Below are positions 18,115 to 29,310 of a stretch of 64,000 nt of DNA, in pieces. Numbering within the stretch: position 1 is the stretch's first letter; every line of letters begins with the position of its first letter. The stretch spans positions 124,001-188,000 of the forward strand of contig JHYZ01000012.1 of NCBI GenBank assembly GCA_000621185.1. The letters run 5' to 3'. The position numbers and the translations under genes are program-made. Below the pieces are notes generated by a model. It had not been told where the DNA came from, searched no databases, and saw nothing but the letters and a program-made list of their open reading frames with translations. The stretch comes from Franconibacter pulveris DSM 19144. Its GTDB lineage: Bacteria; Pseudomonadota; Gammaproteobacteria; Enterobacterales; Enterobacteriaceae.

Positions 18115-21100
18115 GGCAGAAACTCCAGCAATGCCTGCAACGGATGACGCACGCCGTTGCCTTCAATGCGTTTTACCTGGCTGCGGCAGGAATAACCTGT
18201 CGCCAGACAGCGGTTGCGCGGCAGACGTTGCATCGCCTGATGCCAGGAAAGCTCATAAATGCCGAGCGAGCGGGCATGGTTTTTAACCTCATGTCCGTAA
18301 GTTCCGGCCATGCCGCAGCAGCCCACATTCACGCTTTCAAGCTTCGCGCCGAAACGGGCGAAAATTTGCGCCCACTGGCCGGGGGCGCCGGGCAACGCCG
18401 TCACTTCGGTGCAGTGGCCAAACAGGTACCACGGCTCGCCGCTCACCGGCAGCGCTTCGCGTTTTTCTAAAGCCTGCGGCAGCCATTCATGCACCAGCAT
18501 AACGTGGAAATCACCGCGCTCCGCGCCCAGCGTTTGCTTGTATTCATCGCGATAGCACAGCACCAGCGCCGGGTCTACCCCTACCATCGGCATGCCGAGC
18601 GCCGCCACGCGATTTAAAAACTCCGACGTTTTTTGCGCGGTACGGGCGAAGCGTTGCAGGAAGCCCTTGATATGCTGCGCCTTGCCGTTGGGCGAGAACG
18701 GCAACACCACAGGCTGAAAGCCAAGCTTTTCCACCAGACGAACAAAGTCCGCCACGACCTGCGCATCGTAGTAGCTGGTAAACGGGTCCTGCACCACCAG
18801 CACGGTATGGTTACGCGCTTCCTGAGAGAGCTTCTCGAGCTGTTCCAGCGTCATGTTGGCGGAGCGGTGCCCTACCAGCTGTTGCTGAAGCGTCGGTGTG
18901 GAAAGCGGCGGCAAATCGACCATGCCGATGTGCTTTTCAGAAAAATTGCGCACCCAGGGCTGGCTCATAAAGAAGTTGAAGGTCTTCGGCGCGCGGGCCA
19001 TCAGCGGCGCGTAGCTCTCAACGGTCGCCACCAGATGGTCGCGAAGCGGACGCAGGTAGCGGGTGTGGTAGAGCTGTAAAAAACGCGAGCGAAATTCCGG
19101 CACGTCGATTTTGATCGGGCACTGGGTAGAGCACGCTTTGCAGGCGAGACAGCCGGACATCGCTTCCTTCACCTCGTGCGAGAAGTCATATTCGCCTTTG
19201 TTGGCATGCCAGCTGTTGCGGGTGCGCGCAATCAGGGTACGCAGGCTGGCGCGTTTTTCCGGCAGCGCTTTTTCAAGCTTCAGCGGGTCGATGCCGCGGT
19301 CTGAGAGCAGCCGCAGCCATTCACGCACCAGCGTCGCGCGGCCTTTTGGCGAATGAATACGGTCGCTGGTTATCTTCATCGACGGACACATCGGGCTTTT
19401 CACGTCGAAGTTAAAGCACAGGCCGTTGCCGTTACACTCCATCGCGCCGCGCCAGGAGGTGCGTACCGCCAGCGGGATCTGTCGGTCATACGTGCCGCGC
19501 TTCACCGCATCGACTTTCATCATCGGCGCGTCCAGGCCCATCGGCGGGCAGATTTTGCCAGGGTTAAGCCGGTTGTCCGGGTCAAAAGCCGCCTTGATAC
19601 GCCGCAGTTCGTTATAGAGCGTTTCGCCGAAAAAGGCGGGGCTGTATTCGGCGCGAAAGCCTTTGCCGTGCTCGCCCCATAACAACCCGCCATAGCGGGC
19701 GGTGAGCGCCACCACCTCATCAGAGATGCGCTTCATCAGCATCTCCTGCTGCGGGTCGCACATATCCAGCGCCGGGCGCACGTGCAAAACGCCCGCGTCC
19801 ACATGGCCGAACATGCCGTAGCTCAGGCCGTGGCTATCCAGCAGCGCGCGAAATTCGGCGATGTAATCGGCCAGATGTTCCGGCGGCACGCAGGTGTCTT
19901 CGGCAAAAGGAATCGGCTTGGCGAGTCCTTTGGCGTTGCCAAGCAGCCCTACCGCTTTTTTGCGCATCGCGTAAATACGCTCGACGCCCGCCAGTTCGCG
20001 GCAGACCTGCCAGCCGATTACGCCCCCCTCGCCTGCGGCCATCAGCCCGTCCAGACGTTCGCAGAGCGCCGCCACGCGGCCCTCAATCAGCGCCTCGTCG
20101 TCGCCAGCGAACTCCACAATATTCAGCCCGAGCATCTCTTTATCCGGCACGTCGGTTATCAGCTCACGCACCGAGTGCCAGACGATGTCTTCCCGCGCCA
20201 GATTAAGCACGCGAGAATCCACCGTTTCAACGGAAAGCGCCTGCGCTTGCACCATAAAGGGGGCATTGCGCAGCGCCGAGTCGAAGGAGTCGTACTTCAC
20301 GTTGACCAGCTGACGGACCTTCGGCAGCGGCGTGATATCCAGCCGCGCTTCGGTGATAAACGCGAGCGTGCCTTCCGAGCCGCAAAGAATGCGCGTCAGG
20401 TCGAACTCGGTTAGATCGTCATTAAAAACATGGCGCAGGTCATAACCGGTCAGGAAGCGGTTGAGTCTGGGAAATTTGTCGAGGATCAGCTGGCGCTGCT
20501 CGCGGCAGCGCTCCAGCACGGTTTTATAGACGCGTCCGATAGCCGTTGCGTCTCGCCCCAGCGCTTCGGCAAGGGGCGTAGCGATAGCCTGCGTATCCAG
20601 AATGTCGCCGCCCAGCAGCACCGCCCGCAGCCCAATCACATGGTCAGACGTTTTGCCGTACACCAGCGACCCCTGGCCGGAGGCGTCGGTATTGATCATG
20701 CCGCCAAGCGTGGCGCGGTTGCTGGTGGAAAGCTCCGGCGAGAAGAAGTAACCGTAAGGCTTGAGGAATTCGTTAAGCTGGTCTTTGATGACGCCCGCTT
20801 CCACCCGCACCCAGCCCTGTTCCGGGTTGATTTCAATAATACGGTTCATGTGGCGGGACATATCGACGATGATGCCCTGGTTGAGCGACTGGCCGTTCGT
20901 GCCGGTGCCGCCGCCGCGCGGGGTAAAAACGAGCGATGTAAAACGGGGCTCGGCGGCGATGCGCGCTATCAGCGCCACATCGGCTGTTGAGCGGGGGAAA
21001 AGAACGGCATCTGGTAGAAGCTGGTAAATGCTGTTGTCGGTCGCCATGGTAAGGCGTTCCGCATAACTGGTGGCGGTATCGCCGGTAAATCCATTCTGCT

Positions 21101-21167
21101 CCAGTGCCTGCAAAAAATTGAGCACCAGCTGTACAAGCCCCGGCGCCTGAGAAATCTGTGGGATCAT
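18111..21167 (-). CDS. ydiJ: FAD-linked oxidoreductase YdiJ, probable D-2-hydroxyglutarate dehydrogenase
   Basis: The 1,018-residue protein fuses an N-terminal FAD-binding PCMH-type domain ([14 protein letters not shown] at about 80-93) and a D-lactate dehydrogenase-type cap domain to a C-terminal Fe-S part. The latter has [20 protein letters not shown] at about residue 670, a 4Fe-4S binding motif, and a later CCGMAG motif of the heterodisulfide-reductase type near 965. This architecture is shared with glycolate/D-lactate oxidases; recent work assigns E. coli YdiJ to D-2-hydroxyglutarate oxidation, which I state from memory. It is transcribed away from ydiK and precedes menI, whose quinone product could accept its electrons (inference). 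Confidence 0.92.
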   Translation of the reverse strand: MIPQISQAPGLVQLVLNFLQALEQNGFTGDTATSYAERLTMATDNSIYQLLPDAVLFPRSTADVALIARIAAEPRFTSLVFTPRGGGTGTNGQSLNQGIIVDMSRHMNRIIEINPEQGWVRVEAGVIKDQLNEFLKPYGYFFSPELSTSNRATLGGMINTDASGQGSLVYGKTSDHVIGLRAVLLGGDILDTQAIATPLAEALGRDATAIGRVYKTVLERCREQRQLILDKFPRLNRFLTGYDLRHVFNDDLTEFDLTRILCGSEGTLAFITEARLDITPLPKVRQLVNVKYDSFDSALRNAPFMVQAQALSVETVDSRVLNLAREDIVWHSVRELITDVPDKEMLGLNIVEFAGDDEALIEGRVAALCERLDGLMAAGEGGVIGWQVCRELAGVERIYAMRKKAVGLLGNAKGLAKPIPFAEDTCVPPEHLADYIAEFRALLDSHGLSYGMFGHVDAGVLHVRPALDMCDPQQEMLMKRISDEVVALTARYGGLLWGEHGKGFRAEYSPAFFGETLYNELRRIKAAFDPDNRLNPGKICPPMGLDAPMMKVDAVKRGTYDRQIPLAVRTSWRGAMECNGNGLCFNFDVKSPMCPSMKITSDRIHSPKGRATLVREWLRLLSDRGIDPLKLEKALPEKRASLRTLIARTRNSWHANKGEYDFSHEVKEAMSGCLACKACSTQCPIKIDVPEFRSRFLQLYHTRYLRPLRDHLVATVESYAPLMARAPKTFNFFMSQPWVRNFSEKHIGMVDLPPLSTPTLQQQLVGHRSANMTLEQLEKLSQEARNHTVLVVQDPFTSYYDAQVVADFVRLVEKLGFQPVVLPFSPNGKAQHIKGFLQRFARTAQKTSEFLNRVAALGMPMVGVDPALVLCYRDEYKQTLGAERGDFHVMLVHEWLPQALEKREALPVSGEPWYLFGHCTEVTALPGAPGQWAQIFARFGAKLESVNVGCCGMAGTYGHEVKNHARSLGIYELSWHQAMQRLPRNRCLATGYSCRSQVKRIEGNGVRHPLQALLEFLP

Positions 21168-21392
21168 GAATCGTTGACCCTGCCTGACGTTTGAAATGTT
21201 GATGAGTTATCGTTTGCGTTGTGCCTTCAAGGTTGTATCACATTTCTTGCTCTGACGCCTGCAAGAATTGGCAGCAGCATTCGTCTGTCAAAAACGCCTG
21301 AAATACTTCATCATTTAAAGACCGATGGGCCTGCAAGCGCCATCGCCGCTCGCGCCTGGCGTAAGGCGCATTAATTAAGGTGAATGTGGTTT

Positions 21393-22511
21393 ATGTTAAA
21401 ACTTCGTCAGCCCATGGACGTGCCGCAGATTCTGTTGTCCGTGCTGTTTTTGTCGGTGATGATTATCGCCTGCCTGTGGATCGTCAGGCCTTTTATTCTC
21501 GGTTTCGCCTGGGCGGGAACCGTGGTTATCGCCACCTGGCCGGTGCTGCTTCGCCTTCAGCGGCTGCTGTGGGGCAAACGTTCGCTGGCGGTGCTGGTGA
21601 TGACCCTGCTGCTGATTCTACTGTTTGTTATTCCGATAGCATTGCTGGTCAACAGCGTGGTGGATAACAGCGCGCCCGTTATTAAGTGGGTCAGCTCAGG
21701 TCAGATGACGCTGCCCGATCTCGTCTGGCTCAACAGCATTCCGATGGTTGGCGACAAGCTCTATCTTGGCTGGCATAACCTGCTTGATAGCGGCGGCAGC
21801 GCCATTATGGCGAAAGCGCGACCCTATATCGGCACCACTACCGGCTGGTTTATCGGCCAGGCGGCGCATGTCGGCAGGCTGCTGATGCATCTTGGTCTGA
21901 TGCTGCTTTTTAGCATTGTGCTTTACTGGCGCGGCGAACAGGTGGTGAACGGCATTCGGCACTTCGCCTTCCGCCTCGCCTCTAAACGCGGCGACGCGGC
22001 GGTGCTGCTGGCGGCGCAGGCGATTCGCGCCGTGGCGCTTGGCGTGGTGGTTACGGCGCTGGTGCAGGGCATCCTTGGCGGCGTCGGCCTCGCCGTTTCC
22101 GGCATTCCCTACGCGACGCTGTTAACCGTGGTGATGATCCTGACAAGCCTTATCCAGATAGGCCCGCTGCCAGTGCTGGTCCCGGCGATTATCTGGCTTT
22201 ACTGGAGCGGCGACGCTACCTGGGGCACCGTGCTGCTGGCCTGGAGCGCCGTGGTAGGCACGCTGGATAACTTTATCCGGCCGGTGCTGATACGCATGGG
22301 CGCCGATTTACCAATGATTCTTATCCTTTCCGGCGTTATCGGCGGGCTTATCGCGTTTGGCATGATTGGCCTGTTTATCGGCCCGGTGGTGCTGGCCGTT
22401 TCCTGGCGGCTCTATTCTGTGTGGGTTCACGAGGCGCCGCCGCCGCAGACCCCGCCGGATGAGGCCGTGGAGGAGCTCGACGGATCGGAAAACGAGGTTG
22501 TGAATAAATAA
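21393..22511 (+). CDS. ydiK: AI-2E family inner-membrane transporter YdiK
   Basis: About 372 residues with 7-8 hydrophobic segments, typical of the AI-2 exporter-like (AI-2E) permease family. It resembles E. coli YdiK throughout (QILLSVLFL near the start, IRMGADLPMILILSGVIGG near residue 305). The transported compound is not known. ATG at 21393 is chosen because MLKLRQPMD aligns with the E. coli start and AAGGTG lies about 10 bases upstream; an in-frame ATG at 21384 is possible but too close to that ribosome-binding site. The C-terminus is acidic and cytoplasmic. Confidence 0.92.
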   Translation: MLKLRQPMDVPQILLSVLFLSVMIIACLWIVRPFILGFAWAGTVVIATWPVLLRLQRLLWGKRSLAVLVMTLLLILLFVIPIALLVNSVVDNSAPVIKWVSSGQMTLPDLVWLNSIPMVGDKLYLGWHNLLDSGGSAIMAKARPYIGTTTGWFIGQAAHVGRLLMHLGLMLLFSIVLYWRGEQVVNGIRHFAFRLASKRGDAAVLLAAQAIRAVALGVVVTALVQGILGGVGLAVSGIPYATLLTVVMILTSLIQIGPLPVLVPAIIWLYWSGDATWGTVLLAWSAVVGTLDNFIRPVLIRMGADLPMILILSGVIGGLIAFGMIGLFIGPVVLAVSWRLYSVWVHEAPPPQTPPDEAVEELDGSENEVVNK

Positions 22512-22516
22512 TATTC

Positions 22517-22541
22517 AGGCGGGGCAACCCGCCTTATTCTT
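22517..22541 (+). terminator. ydiK terminator
   Basis: AGGCGGG-gcaa-CCCGCCT followed by TATTCTT; 6 bases after the ydiK stop. Confidence 0.7.
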
Positions 22542-22694
22542 AAGCAGAACTTATCAATTATAAAGGCCTGCTTACTGGTCTGACCCTTACCTTTCCTCTT
22601 TACATGCTGACACACAACGCAGATCATTCACCGTTATTAAACTATTGAGACGAATCTGATCGACGTCAAAACGGCAGATGCCTACTATAAAGTC

Positions 22695-22797
22695 ACGGTT
22701 ATAAATCAACCCCTTGATTTATAAACATGGAAATCCCCTGAGTGAAACGAATTGCTGTGTGTAGTCTTTGCCCATCTCCCACGATGGGCTTTTTTTT
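22695..22797 (+). ncRNA. rprA: RprA small regulatory RNA
   Basis: The sequence is very close to E. coli RprA: ACGGTTATAAATCAA at the 5-prime end, a first stem made by AAATCAA/TTGATTT, the conserved single-stranded segment CATGGAAATCCCCTGAGTGA that pairs with the rpoS leader, and the terminator GCCCATCTCCCACGATGGGC with eight T residues. RprA is Hfq-bound, Rcs-activated and promotes RpoS translation. The -10 CTATAA lies just upstream at about 22685-22690. Position after ydiK is the same as in E. coli. Three bases seem to be missing relative to E. coli after GTGAAAC. Confidence 0.96.
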
Positions 22798-22821
22798 ATC
22801 CTTTTTCCGGTTAGGTTTTAG

Positions 22822-25197
22822 TCAAAAGCTCACTTCACAATGGCTCAGCATGTGCCATTGCTGACCAAGGACCCGCGTCTCGCCTGTAACCGTTACGGTT
22901 TTCGTCGCCCGAATGTCAGCGCTTGAGGCGCCGACGCGTAGCTCAAACTCACCCGGCTCTACGATGCGCTTGCCGTCGCGACGGGTAAAATTGAGCATGT
23001 CTACGGGCAACGAAAAGGTCAGCCGCGCTGAGTCGCCTGCTTCGAGCCTTACGCGCTGAAAGGCTTTTAGCTCTTGCACCGGACGCACCATCGACGCGAC
23101 GTTGTCGCGCACATAGAGCTGCACCACTTCGCTGCCTGCGCGCTCGCCCCGGTTAGTGACCGTTACGGAAACGTTGATAACGCCCTTGTTTATCGCTACC
23201 TCCTCCTCCGCCAGCGTCAGCGGGCTATAGTCGAACTGTGTCCAGCTCAGGCCGTAGCCGAAGGGATAGCGCGCGCCAAAGTGGAAGGCGAACGGCGTGC
23301 CGCCGCTTTTCAGCTTATGGTTGTAGTAATAAGGCATCGCCCCGGCGCTTTTGGGCGCGGAAACCACCAGTCGCCCCTGCGGCTCGGCTTTGCCGGTGAG
23401 CACGTCGGCAATGGCGTGACCGCCCTCCTGACCCGGCGCCCACGCCATCAGCAAGGCGGCAACGCGAGATTCCAGCCCGCCCAGGTGATAAGGCCGCCCG
23501 CCGGTCATGACCACCACCACCGGTTTTCCTGTCTCCACCAGCGCTTCCAGCAACGACTGCTGTACGCCAGGCAGCGCCAGGCTGTCGGTATCCGAACCTT
23601 CCCCCACCGTGCCGCTCTGGAACAGCCCGGCGAGATCGCCCACAAAGGCCAGAACGATATCGCTCTGCTGCGCCTGCGCCACCGCCTGCGGAATCAGGCT
23701 CTGATCGAGTGATACAGGCGAAGACTGCATCGGCTTATTGCCGCTGTCGCCCGGAAAGACCGGCGCGCCCGCCATCCGTTTTTCAATGATGTGGCAGCCT
23801 TTGGCATAGCGCACATTCTCCTCACCCAGTTGTTCCCGCAGGGCCTGCAACGGCGTGGTGACCTGCGTCGTTTGCTCCAGCATATCGCTGATGATGAGGT
23901 GCACCGGGAAGCTGTAGCCGCTTAGCAGCGCCAGCGGGTCGTCGGCGGTCGGGCCGATCACCGCTACGGTCTGGCTTGCGGCGAGCGGCAGCGCGCCGCG
24001 GTTTTCCAGCAGCGTCAGCGAACGGGTCGCCACCTCGCGGGCTATGGCGCGCGCTTCCTCGCTCTGCAGCGCGACGGCGTTTTCATCGGCATAGGGGCGC
24101 TCAAACAGACCGAGGCGAAATTTCTGCGTCAGCACGCGTGCGACAATCTCGTCAATTTTCTCCATGCTGATAAGCCCGCGCGCCACCGCTTCAGCCAGGT
24201 GGCGCGCGCAGTCGTCTTTGGGCAATTCAATATCGAGTCCGGCGTTAAAGGCGAGCGCGGCGGACTCCGCACCGTCGTGCGAAACGCCGTGATGCTGATG
24301 CAGCAGGCTCACGCCGCCATAGTCGGCAACGATAATGCCGTCGAAGCCCCACTGGTTGCGCAGCACATCGGTCAGCAGAAACGCGTCGCTGTGCCCCGGC
24401 TGATTATCGATATCGTGGTAGGCCGGCATCACCGAACCGGCGTGCGCCAGTTTTACCGCCATCTCGAAGGGCAGCAGGAAAGTATCATTCAGCTCGCAGA
24501 AGCCCAGATGCACCGGCGCGTGGTTGCGCGCCCCTTCGCTGAACGAGTGACCCACGTAATGTTTCAGGGTGGCCAGCAGATCCCGGGATTTGCCCTGTAA
24601 CCCCTGGACGTAGCGCGTGGCCATCACGCCCACCAGCCAGGGATCTTCGCCGAAGGTCTCTTCCGTTCGGCCCCAGCGCACGTCGCGCGAGACATCCAGC
24701 ACCGGCGCCAGTCCCTGATGGCAGCCCGTGGCGCGGGCCTCTGCACCGATGGCCGCCGCCGCGCGCTCGACCAGCTCCGGGTCCCACGTCGAACCATAGT
24801 TGAGCGACGAGGGAAAAAGCGTGGCGTCTTTACAAAGCAGACCGACTAAACACTCTTCGTGAAACATCGCCGGAATGCCGAGCCGCGTCTCTTCCACCAG
24901 CGTGCGCTGTAGACGATTTGCGGCGCGCACGCCCTCCCTCGCCTCGACAATGTGCGTGCCGAGCGGCCGGGTAATCTGCCCTACGCCGCGCTGAAGCCGG
25001 GTGGCGAGATCCGTCTGTTCGCTAACGCCGGCAAAATCGTCGCTCAAATCGCTGCGTTCGCGTTGATCGCCCTCCGGGGAGAGAATGAGCCAGTACGCGT
25101 GCATCTGCGCAAACTTCTCCTCCGGGGTCATACGCGCCAGCAGATCGGCTACGCGTTCGTTTACGGGGCGTTGCGGGTCTTTATAGATCTCAGTCAT
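22822..25197 (-). CDS. Cytoplasmic glycoside hydrolase family 3 (beta-glucosidase/beta-xylosidase)
   Basis: The 791-residue protein has the GH3 N-terminal TIM barrel, the alpha/beta sandwich and a C-terminal fibronectin III-like domain (about 680-750, VVQLYVRDNVASMVRPVQEL). The nucleophile is D292 in FDGIIVADYGG, and KHY at about 212-214 is the usual substrate-binding motif. There is no signal peptide, unlike periplasmic BglX, so it acts on sugar brought in by the transporter encoded 3 bases upstream. Its ribosome-binding site AGGAG lies in the last codons of that transporter gene, so translation is coupled. Likely substrates are beta-glucosides or beta-xylosides; the sequence does not decide which. 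The gene has no counterpart in this place in E. coli K-12. Confidence 0.9.
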   Translation of the reverse strand: MTEIYKDPQRPVNERVADLLARMTPEEKFAQMHAYWLILSPEGDQRERSDLSDDFAGVSEQTDLATRLQRGVGQITRPLGTHIVEAREGVRAANRLQRTLVEETRLGIPAMFHEECLVGLLCKDATLFPSSLNYGSTWDPELVERAAAAIGAEARATGCHQGLAPVLDVSRDVRWGRTEETFGEDPWLVGVMATRYVQGLQGKSRDLLATLKHYVGHSFSEGARNHAPVHLGFCELNDTFLLPFEMAVKLAHAGSVMPAYHDIDNQPGHSDAFLLTDVLRNQWGFDGIIVADYGGVSLLHQHHGVSHDGAESAALAFNAGLDIELPKDDCARHLAEAVARGLISMEKIDEIVARVLTQKFRLGLFERPYADENAVALQSEEARAIAREVATRSLTLLENRGALPLAASQTVAVIGPTADDPLALLSGYSFPVHLIISDMLEQTTQVTTPLQALREQLGEENVRYAKGCHIIEKRMAGAPVFPGDSGNKPMQSSPVSLDQSLIPQAVAQAQQSDIVLAFVGDLAGLFQSGTVGEGSDTDSLALPGVQQSLLEALVETGKPVVVVMTGGRPYHLGGLESRVAALLMAWAPGQEGGHAIADVLTGKAEPQGRLVVSAPKSAGAMPYYYNHKLKSGGTPFAFHFGARYPFGYGLSWTQFDYSPLTLAEEEVAINKGVINVSVTVTNRGERAGSEVVQLYVRDNVASMVRPVQELKAFQRVRLEAGDSARLTFSLPVDMLNFTRRDGKRIVEPGEFELRVGASSADIRATKTVTVTGETRVLGQQWHMLSHCEVSF

Positions 25198-25200
25198 CAG

Positions 25201-26589
25201 TTACTCCTGTACGGCGGGATTAAGTGAAGGCGTTTCTTCGCGTGTTTTGCGCTTGCGGGCCAGCGCTTCGGCGATATCGGCTACGCGGCGGCTGCTGAGC
25301 CGGTAGAAACAGAGCAGCAGCGCCATGCACAGAAAGAGCGCGCAGGGAATCAGCGTGAACAGCGCATTAATGGTGGTGAGCACGACGGCGCTTTGCGCGG
25401 TCTGGTTAGGCAGATAATCCACCATTCCCAGCACCCATCCCACGACAGCGCCGCCCAGCGCCAGGCCAAACTTGATGGCGAACAGCGCGGTGGAGAAAAC
25501 CAGCCCGTCGAGACGACGGCCGCTGCGGTGTTCTTCATGATCGACAACATCAGAAAACATGGTCCACTGCAGCGGGGTAGTCAGGTTCTGAATAAAGCTG
25601 AAAACAATATTTATGGTGAATATGAGCCAGACGGCGTCAGGCGGGATAAAAAAGATAATCGCAGCCAGCGCCACAAAGCTAATAATGGTCCACTGATACG
25701 CGCGCACCCGGTCAAATTTCCCTAACAGGCGCTCAGATAATAAGGCGCCGGATAAATTCGCAATCATCCCGGAAACAATAAATGCAAACACCAGATCGGG
25801 GCGCAGCATGACATATTTCACGTAATACATCGTGGCTGAACCGCGCGTCACCACCGCCGTTAATAGCAGGATGTTAAACACGAAGATAATTCGCCACTGA
25901 CTGTTGGCCGCCAGCAGCTTTAAATCTTTAAGCAGCGAAGCGGAATTATCATTGCCGGGCGCATAACGCTCGCGAGTCATAAAAAAGCAGCAGTAAAACA
26001 GCGCCACGCCTAACAGCCCCATCAGTCCCATGGCGAAGAAATAGCCTTTTTGCGCGTCGCCCTCACCCAGCCATTCCACCAGCGGCAGCGCTATCACGGT
26101 GACGATGAGCCCACCGATAAAAGAGAGCCCGAAGCGCCAGGATTGCAGCGAATGGCGCTCGCGCGGGTTGAGCGTCAGCGCGCCGGGCATGGCGCAGTAA
26201 GGCACGTTAATCGCGGAATAGACCAGGCTCAGCAGGCTGTAAGTGGCGCAGGCATAGACGATTTTCAGCGTCGGACTGAGCGGGGGCACATAGAAGGTCA
26301 GCAGGCAGCTGACGCCAAAAGGAATGGCGAACCACAGCAGCCAGGGGCGAAAGCGCCCGTGGCGGGTCTGCGTGCGGTCCACCAGCGCGCCGATGCAGGG
26401 ATCGATAAAAGCGTCAATCACCCGCACCAGTAAAAACATCGTCCCCATAATAGCGGCGGGTAGTCCAAATACATCGGTATAGAAATAAGCGAGAAATAAC
26501 GTGGCGGTTTGCCAGACCAGGGCGCTGGCCATATCGCCTAGCCCGTAGCCTATTTTATCTTTCGTGGTCAGCACAGAGGAGAGCGTCAT
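25201..26589 (-). CDS. GPH-family glycoside:cation symporter
   Basis: The 462-residue, 12-helix protein belongs to the glycoside-pentoside-hexuronide symporter branch of the major facilitator superfamily (melibiose/xyloside type). It begins with the family motif KIGYGLGDMASALVWQ and has DPCIGALVDRTQTRHGRFRPW at about 62-82, characteristic of the loop between helices 2 and 3. It is the first gene of a two-gene operon with the GH3 enzyme, so it probably imports the disaccharide or glycoside that GH3 splits. No regulator lies next to the pair. Confidence 0.9.
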   Translation of the reverse strand: MTLSSVLTTKDKIGYGLGDMASALVWQTATLFLAYFYTDVFGLPAAIMGTMFLLVRVIDAFIDPCIGALVDRTQTRHGRFRPWLLWFAIPFGVSCLLTFYVPPLSPTLKIVYACATYSLLSLVYSAINVPYCAMPGALTLNPRERHSLQSWRFGLSFIGGLIVTVIALPLVEWLGEGDAQKGYFFAMGLMGLLGVALFYCCFFMTRERYAPGNDNSASLLKDLKLLAANSQWRIIFVFNILLLTAVVTRGSATMYYVKYVMLRPDLVFAFIVSGMIANLSGALLSERLLGKFDRVRAYQWTIISFVALAAIIFFIPPDAVWLIFTINIVFSFIQNLTTPLQWTMFSDVVDHEEHRSGRRLDGLVFSTALFAIKFGLALGGAVVGWVLGMVDYLPNQTAQSAVVLTTINALFTLIPCALFLCMALLLCFYRLSSRRVADIAEALARKRKTREETPSLNPAVQE

Positions 26590-26768
26590 TATTATTTGCC
26601 TTTTATCAGGTTAAAAAATTCAACCCGCACACCAACAGACCGTGCGATGTGAGGCTAAGTATTAATAAGCCCAGGCCACTCAACAATTGCTGTAATTACC
26701 AGACAGATTACGTTTTTTTGCTTTTTCTCCTGACTGTGACGTGGCGCAAGAATATATATTTGATGAAT

Positions 26769-26798
26769 AAAAAAGGCCCGCAAAGCGCGGGCCTTTTT
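26769..26798 (-). terminator. ppsA terminator
   Basis: AAAAAAGGCCCGC and GCGGGCCTTTTT form a symmetrical hairpin 14 bases after the ppsA stop; A and T runs on both sides. Confidence 0.9.
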
Positions 26799-26811
26799 CG
26801 AAGTGCGAGAT

Positions 26812-29190
26812 TTACTTATTGAGTTCAGCCAGGCCAAGCCAGGTCTGCACCACGGTATCCGGGTTCAGCGACAGGCTGTCTATCCCCTCTTCCATCAGCC
26901 AGGCGGCGAAATCTTCGTGATCCGACGGGCCTTGTCCGCAGATGCCGACATACTTGCCCTCTTTTTTCGCGGCGCGGATAGCCATGGAAAGCAGCGCTTT
27001 CACCGCCTCGTTGCGTTCGTCGAAGAGTTCAGAGACCACCCCGGAGTCGCGGTCCAGCCCCAGCGTTAACTGCGTCATGTCGTTGGAGCCGATAGAGAAG
27101 CCGTCGAAGTACTCAAGGAACTGTTCGGCCAGCAGGGCATTGGACGGAATTTCGCACATCATAATGACTTTCAGCCCGTTTTCGCCGCGCTTAAGCCCCT
27201 GGCGCGCCAGCTCTTCCACCACCGCTTTTGCCTGCTCCACGGTACGCACGAACGGGATCATTATCTCTACGTTGGTCAGCCCCATCTCATTACGCACGCG
27301 TTTGACCGCCTCGCACTCAAGCGCGAAACAGTCGCGGAAGCTGTCCGCCACATAGCGTCCCGCGCCGCGAAAGCCGAGCATCGGGTTCTCTTCATCCGGT
27401 TCGTAACGTTCGCCGCCTACCAGGTTGGCGTACTCGTTCGATTTAAAGTCGGAAAGGCGCACGATGACCCGTTTCGGGTAAAACGCCGCGCCCAGCGTCG
27501 CGATGCCTTCGGTCAGACGGCCGACATAAAACTCCCGCGGGTTGTCGTATCCTTTCATCATCTCGCGGATCTCGTTCTGCAAACCCGGCTCCTGCTGGTC
27601 AAACTCCAGCAGCGCGCGCGGATGCACGCCAATCATGCGGTTGATGATGAACTCCAGGCGCGCCAGCCCTACCCCTTCGTTTGGCAGACAGGCGAAGTCA
27701 AAGGCGCGGTCCGGGTTGCCGACGTTCATCATTATCTTCAGCGGCAGATCCGGCATGGTATCCACGCTTGAGCTTTTCACGCTGAAGTCGAGCAGCTCGG
27801 CGTAAACATAACCCGTGTCGCCTTCAGCGCAGGAGACGGTGACGTTTTCGTCATCTTTCAGTCGCTCGGTGGCGTCGCCGCAGCCCACTACCGCCGGGAT
27901 GCCGAGTTCGCGAGCGATGATGGCCGCGTGGCAGGTACGCCCGCCACGGTTAGTGACAATCGCCGCCGCTTTTTTCATGATAGGTTCCCAGTCCGGGTCG
28001 GTCATGTCGGTCACCAACACGTCACCCGGCTGAATGCGGTTCATTTCGCTGATGTCGTGAATCACCTTCACCGCGCCCGCGCCGATACGGTGGCCGATGG
28101 CGCGGCCTTCCGCGACGATTTTCCCCTGGGAGTGAAGCTGGTAACGCTCCATCACCTGGCCGCGCGAACGCACGGTTTCCGGGCGCGCCTGCACGATAAA
28201 CAATTTGCCGGTGTGGCCGTCTTTCGCCCATTCGATATCCATCGGGCGGCCGTAGTGTTTCTCAATCTGCACCGCCTGCTTCGCCAGCTCCTGCACCTCT
28301 TCGGCGGTGATGCAGTAGCGGTCGCGGTCAGCTTGCGGCACATCTTCAATACGCACCTGCTTGCCATGTTCCTGGGTTTCGCCGTAGACCATACGGATTT
28401 TCTTAGAGCCCAGCGTGCGGCGCACAATCGCCGGACGTCCCGCGTCAAGACCCGGCTTATGCACATAGAACTCATCCGGGTTGACCGCGCCCTGCACGAC
28501 CATTTCGCCAAGGCCATAGGCGGCGGTAATAAACACCACCTGATCGAAGCCCGACTCGGTATCAATTGAGAACATCACGCCGGAGGCTGCGAGGTCGGAG
28601 CGCACCATCCGCTGCACGCCTGCGGAGAGCGCGACGCCGCGATGGTCGTAACCCTGATGCACGCGATAAGAGATAGCGCGGTCGTTAAACAGCGAGGCGA
28701 AGACATGCTTTACCGCCACCATCACGGCGTCGATGCCCTGTACGTTCAGGAAGGTCTCCTGCTGGCCGGCGAAGGAGGCGTCCGGCATGTCTTCCGCCGT
28801 GGCGGACGAGCGTACCGCGAACGACGCATCCGCATCGTCAGCTGAAAGCTGCTCATAAGCCTCGCGAATAGCCTGCTCCAGTTCCGGCTGGAAAGGTGTG
28901 TCGATGATCCACTGACGGATCTGCGCGCCCGCTTTTGCCAGCTCGGACACGTCGTCAATATCGGTTTTATCCAGCAATTCATAGATACGCTGGTTAACGC
29001 CGCTCTGGTCGAGGAACAGGTTAAACGCCTCGGCAGTGGTGGCAAATCCATTCGGTACGGAGACGCCCATGCCGGAGAGGTTAGTAATCATTTCACCCAG
29101 GGAGGCATTTTTGCCCCCAACTCTGTCTACATCATTCATGCCGAGTTGGTTGTACCAAAGCACCAGCGGTGACGAGCCATTGTTGGTCAT
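26812..29190 (-). CDS. ppsA: Phosphoenolpyruvate synthase
   Basis: The 792-residue enzyme makes phosphoenolpyruvate from pyruvate with ATP in gluconeogenesis. It has the N-terminal ATP-grasp domain ([11 protein letters not shown] near the start, [19 protein letters not shown] near residue 110), the central phosphohistidine domain with the catalytic histidine in [14 protein letters not shown] near residue 420, and the C-terminal PEP-binding barrel with [17 protein letters not shown] and [10 protein letters not shown]. The start at 29190 ([12 protein letters not shown]) fits the E. coli protein; a longer frame adds 14 residues with no family match. A Cra box lies 90 bases upstream. Its activity is switched by PpsR, divergently encoded. 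Confidence 0.98.
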   Translation of the reverse strand: MTNNGSSPLVLWYNQLGMNDVDRVGGKNASLGEMITNLSGMGVSVPNGFATTAEAFNLFLDQSGVNQRIYELLDKTDIDDVSELAKAGAQIRQWIIDTPFQPELEQAIREAYEQLSADDADASFAVRSSATAEDMPDASFAGQQETFLNVQGIDAVMVAVKHVFASLFNDRAISYRVHQGYDHRGVALSAGVQRMVRSDLAASGVMFSIDTESGFDQVVFITAAYGLGEMVVQGAVNPDEFYVHKPGLDAGRPAIVRRTLGSKKIRMVYGETQEHGKQVRIEDVPQADRDRYCITAEEVQELAKQAVQIEKHYGRPMDIEWAKDGHTGKLFIVQARPETVRSRGQVMERYQLHSQGKIVAEGRAIGHRIGAGAVKVIHDISEMNRIQPGDVLVTDMTDPDWEPIMKKAAAIVTNRGGRTCHAAIIARELGIPAVVGCGDATERLKDDENVTVSCAEGDTGYVYAELLDFSVKSSSVDTMPDLPLKIMMNVGNPDRAFDFACLPNEGVGLARLEFIINRMIGVHPRALLEFDQQEPGLQNEIREMMKGYDNPREFYVGRLTEGIATLGAAFYPKRVIVRLSDFKSNEYANLVGGERYEPDEENPMLGFRGAGRYVADSFRDCFALECEAVKRVRNEMGLTNVEIMIPFVRTVEQAKAVVEELARQGLKRGENGLKVIMMCEIPSNALLAEQFLEYFDGFSIGSNDMTQLTLGLDRDSGVVSELFDERNEAVKALLSMAIRAAKKEGKYVGICGQGPSDHEDFAAWLMEEGIDSLSLNPDTVVQTWLGLAELNK

Positions 29191-29279
29191 CGAACAATCC
29201 TTTTGTGATATTTGAACGGGGTTACGAAACACCTGACAACAAATTTAGTCTGGCATAATTATTCCGCAGCGAAAAACGG

Positions 29280-29293
29280 TGAATCGTTCAAGC
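29280..29293 (-). promoter_or_regulatory. Cra (FruR) activator site of ppsA
   Basis: TGAATCGTTCAAGC (plus-strand reading) matches the Cra consensus and the known E. coli ppsA site, 90-103 bases upstream of the start codon, a position where Cra activates gluconeogenic genes. Confidence 0.85.
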
Positions 29294-29310
29294 ATATTAA
29301 AATTTTTCAT

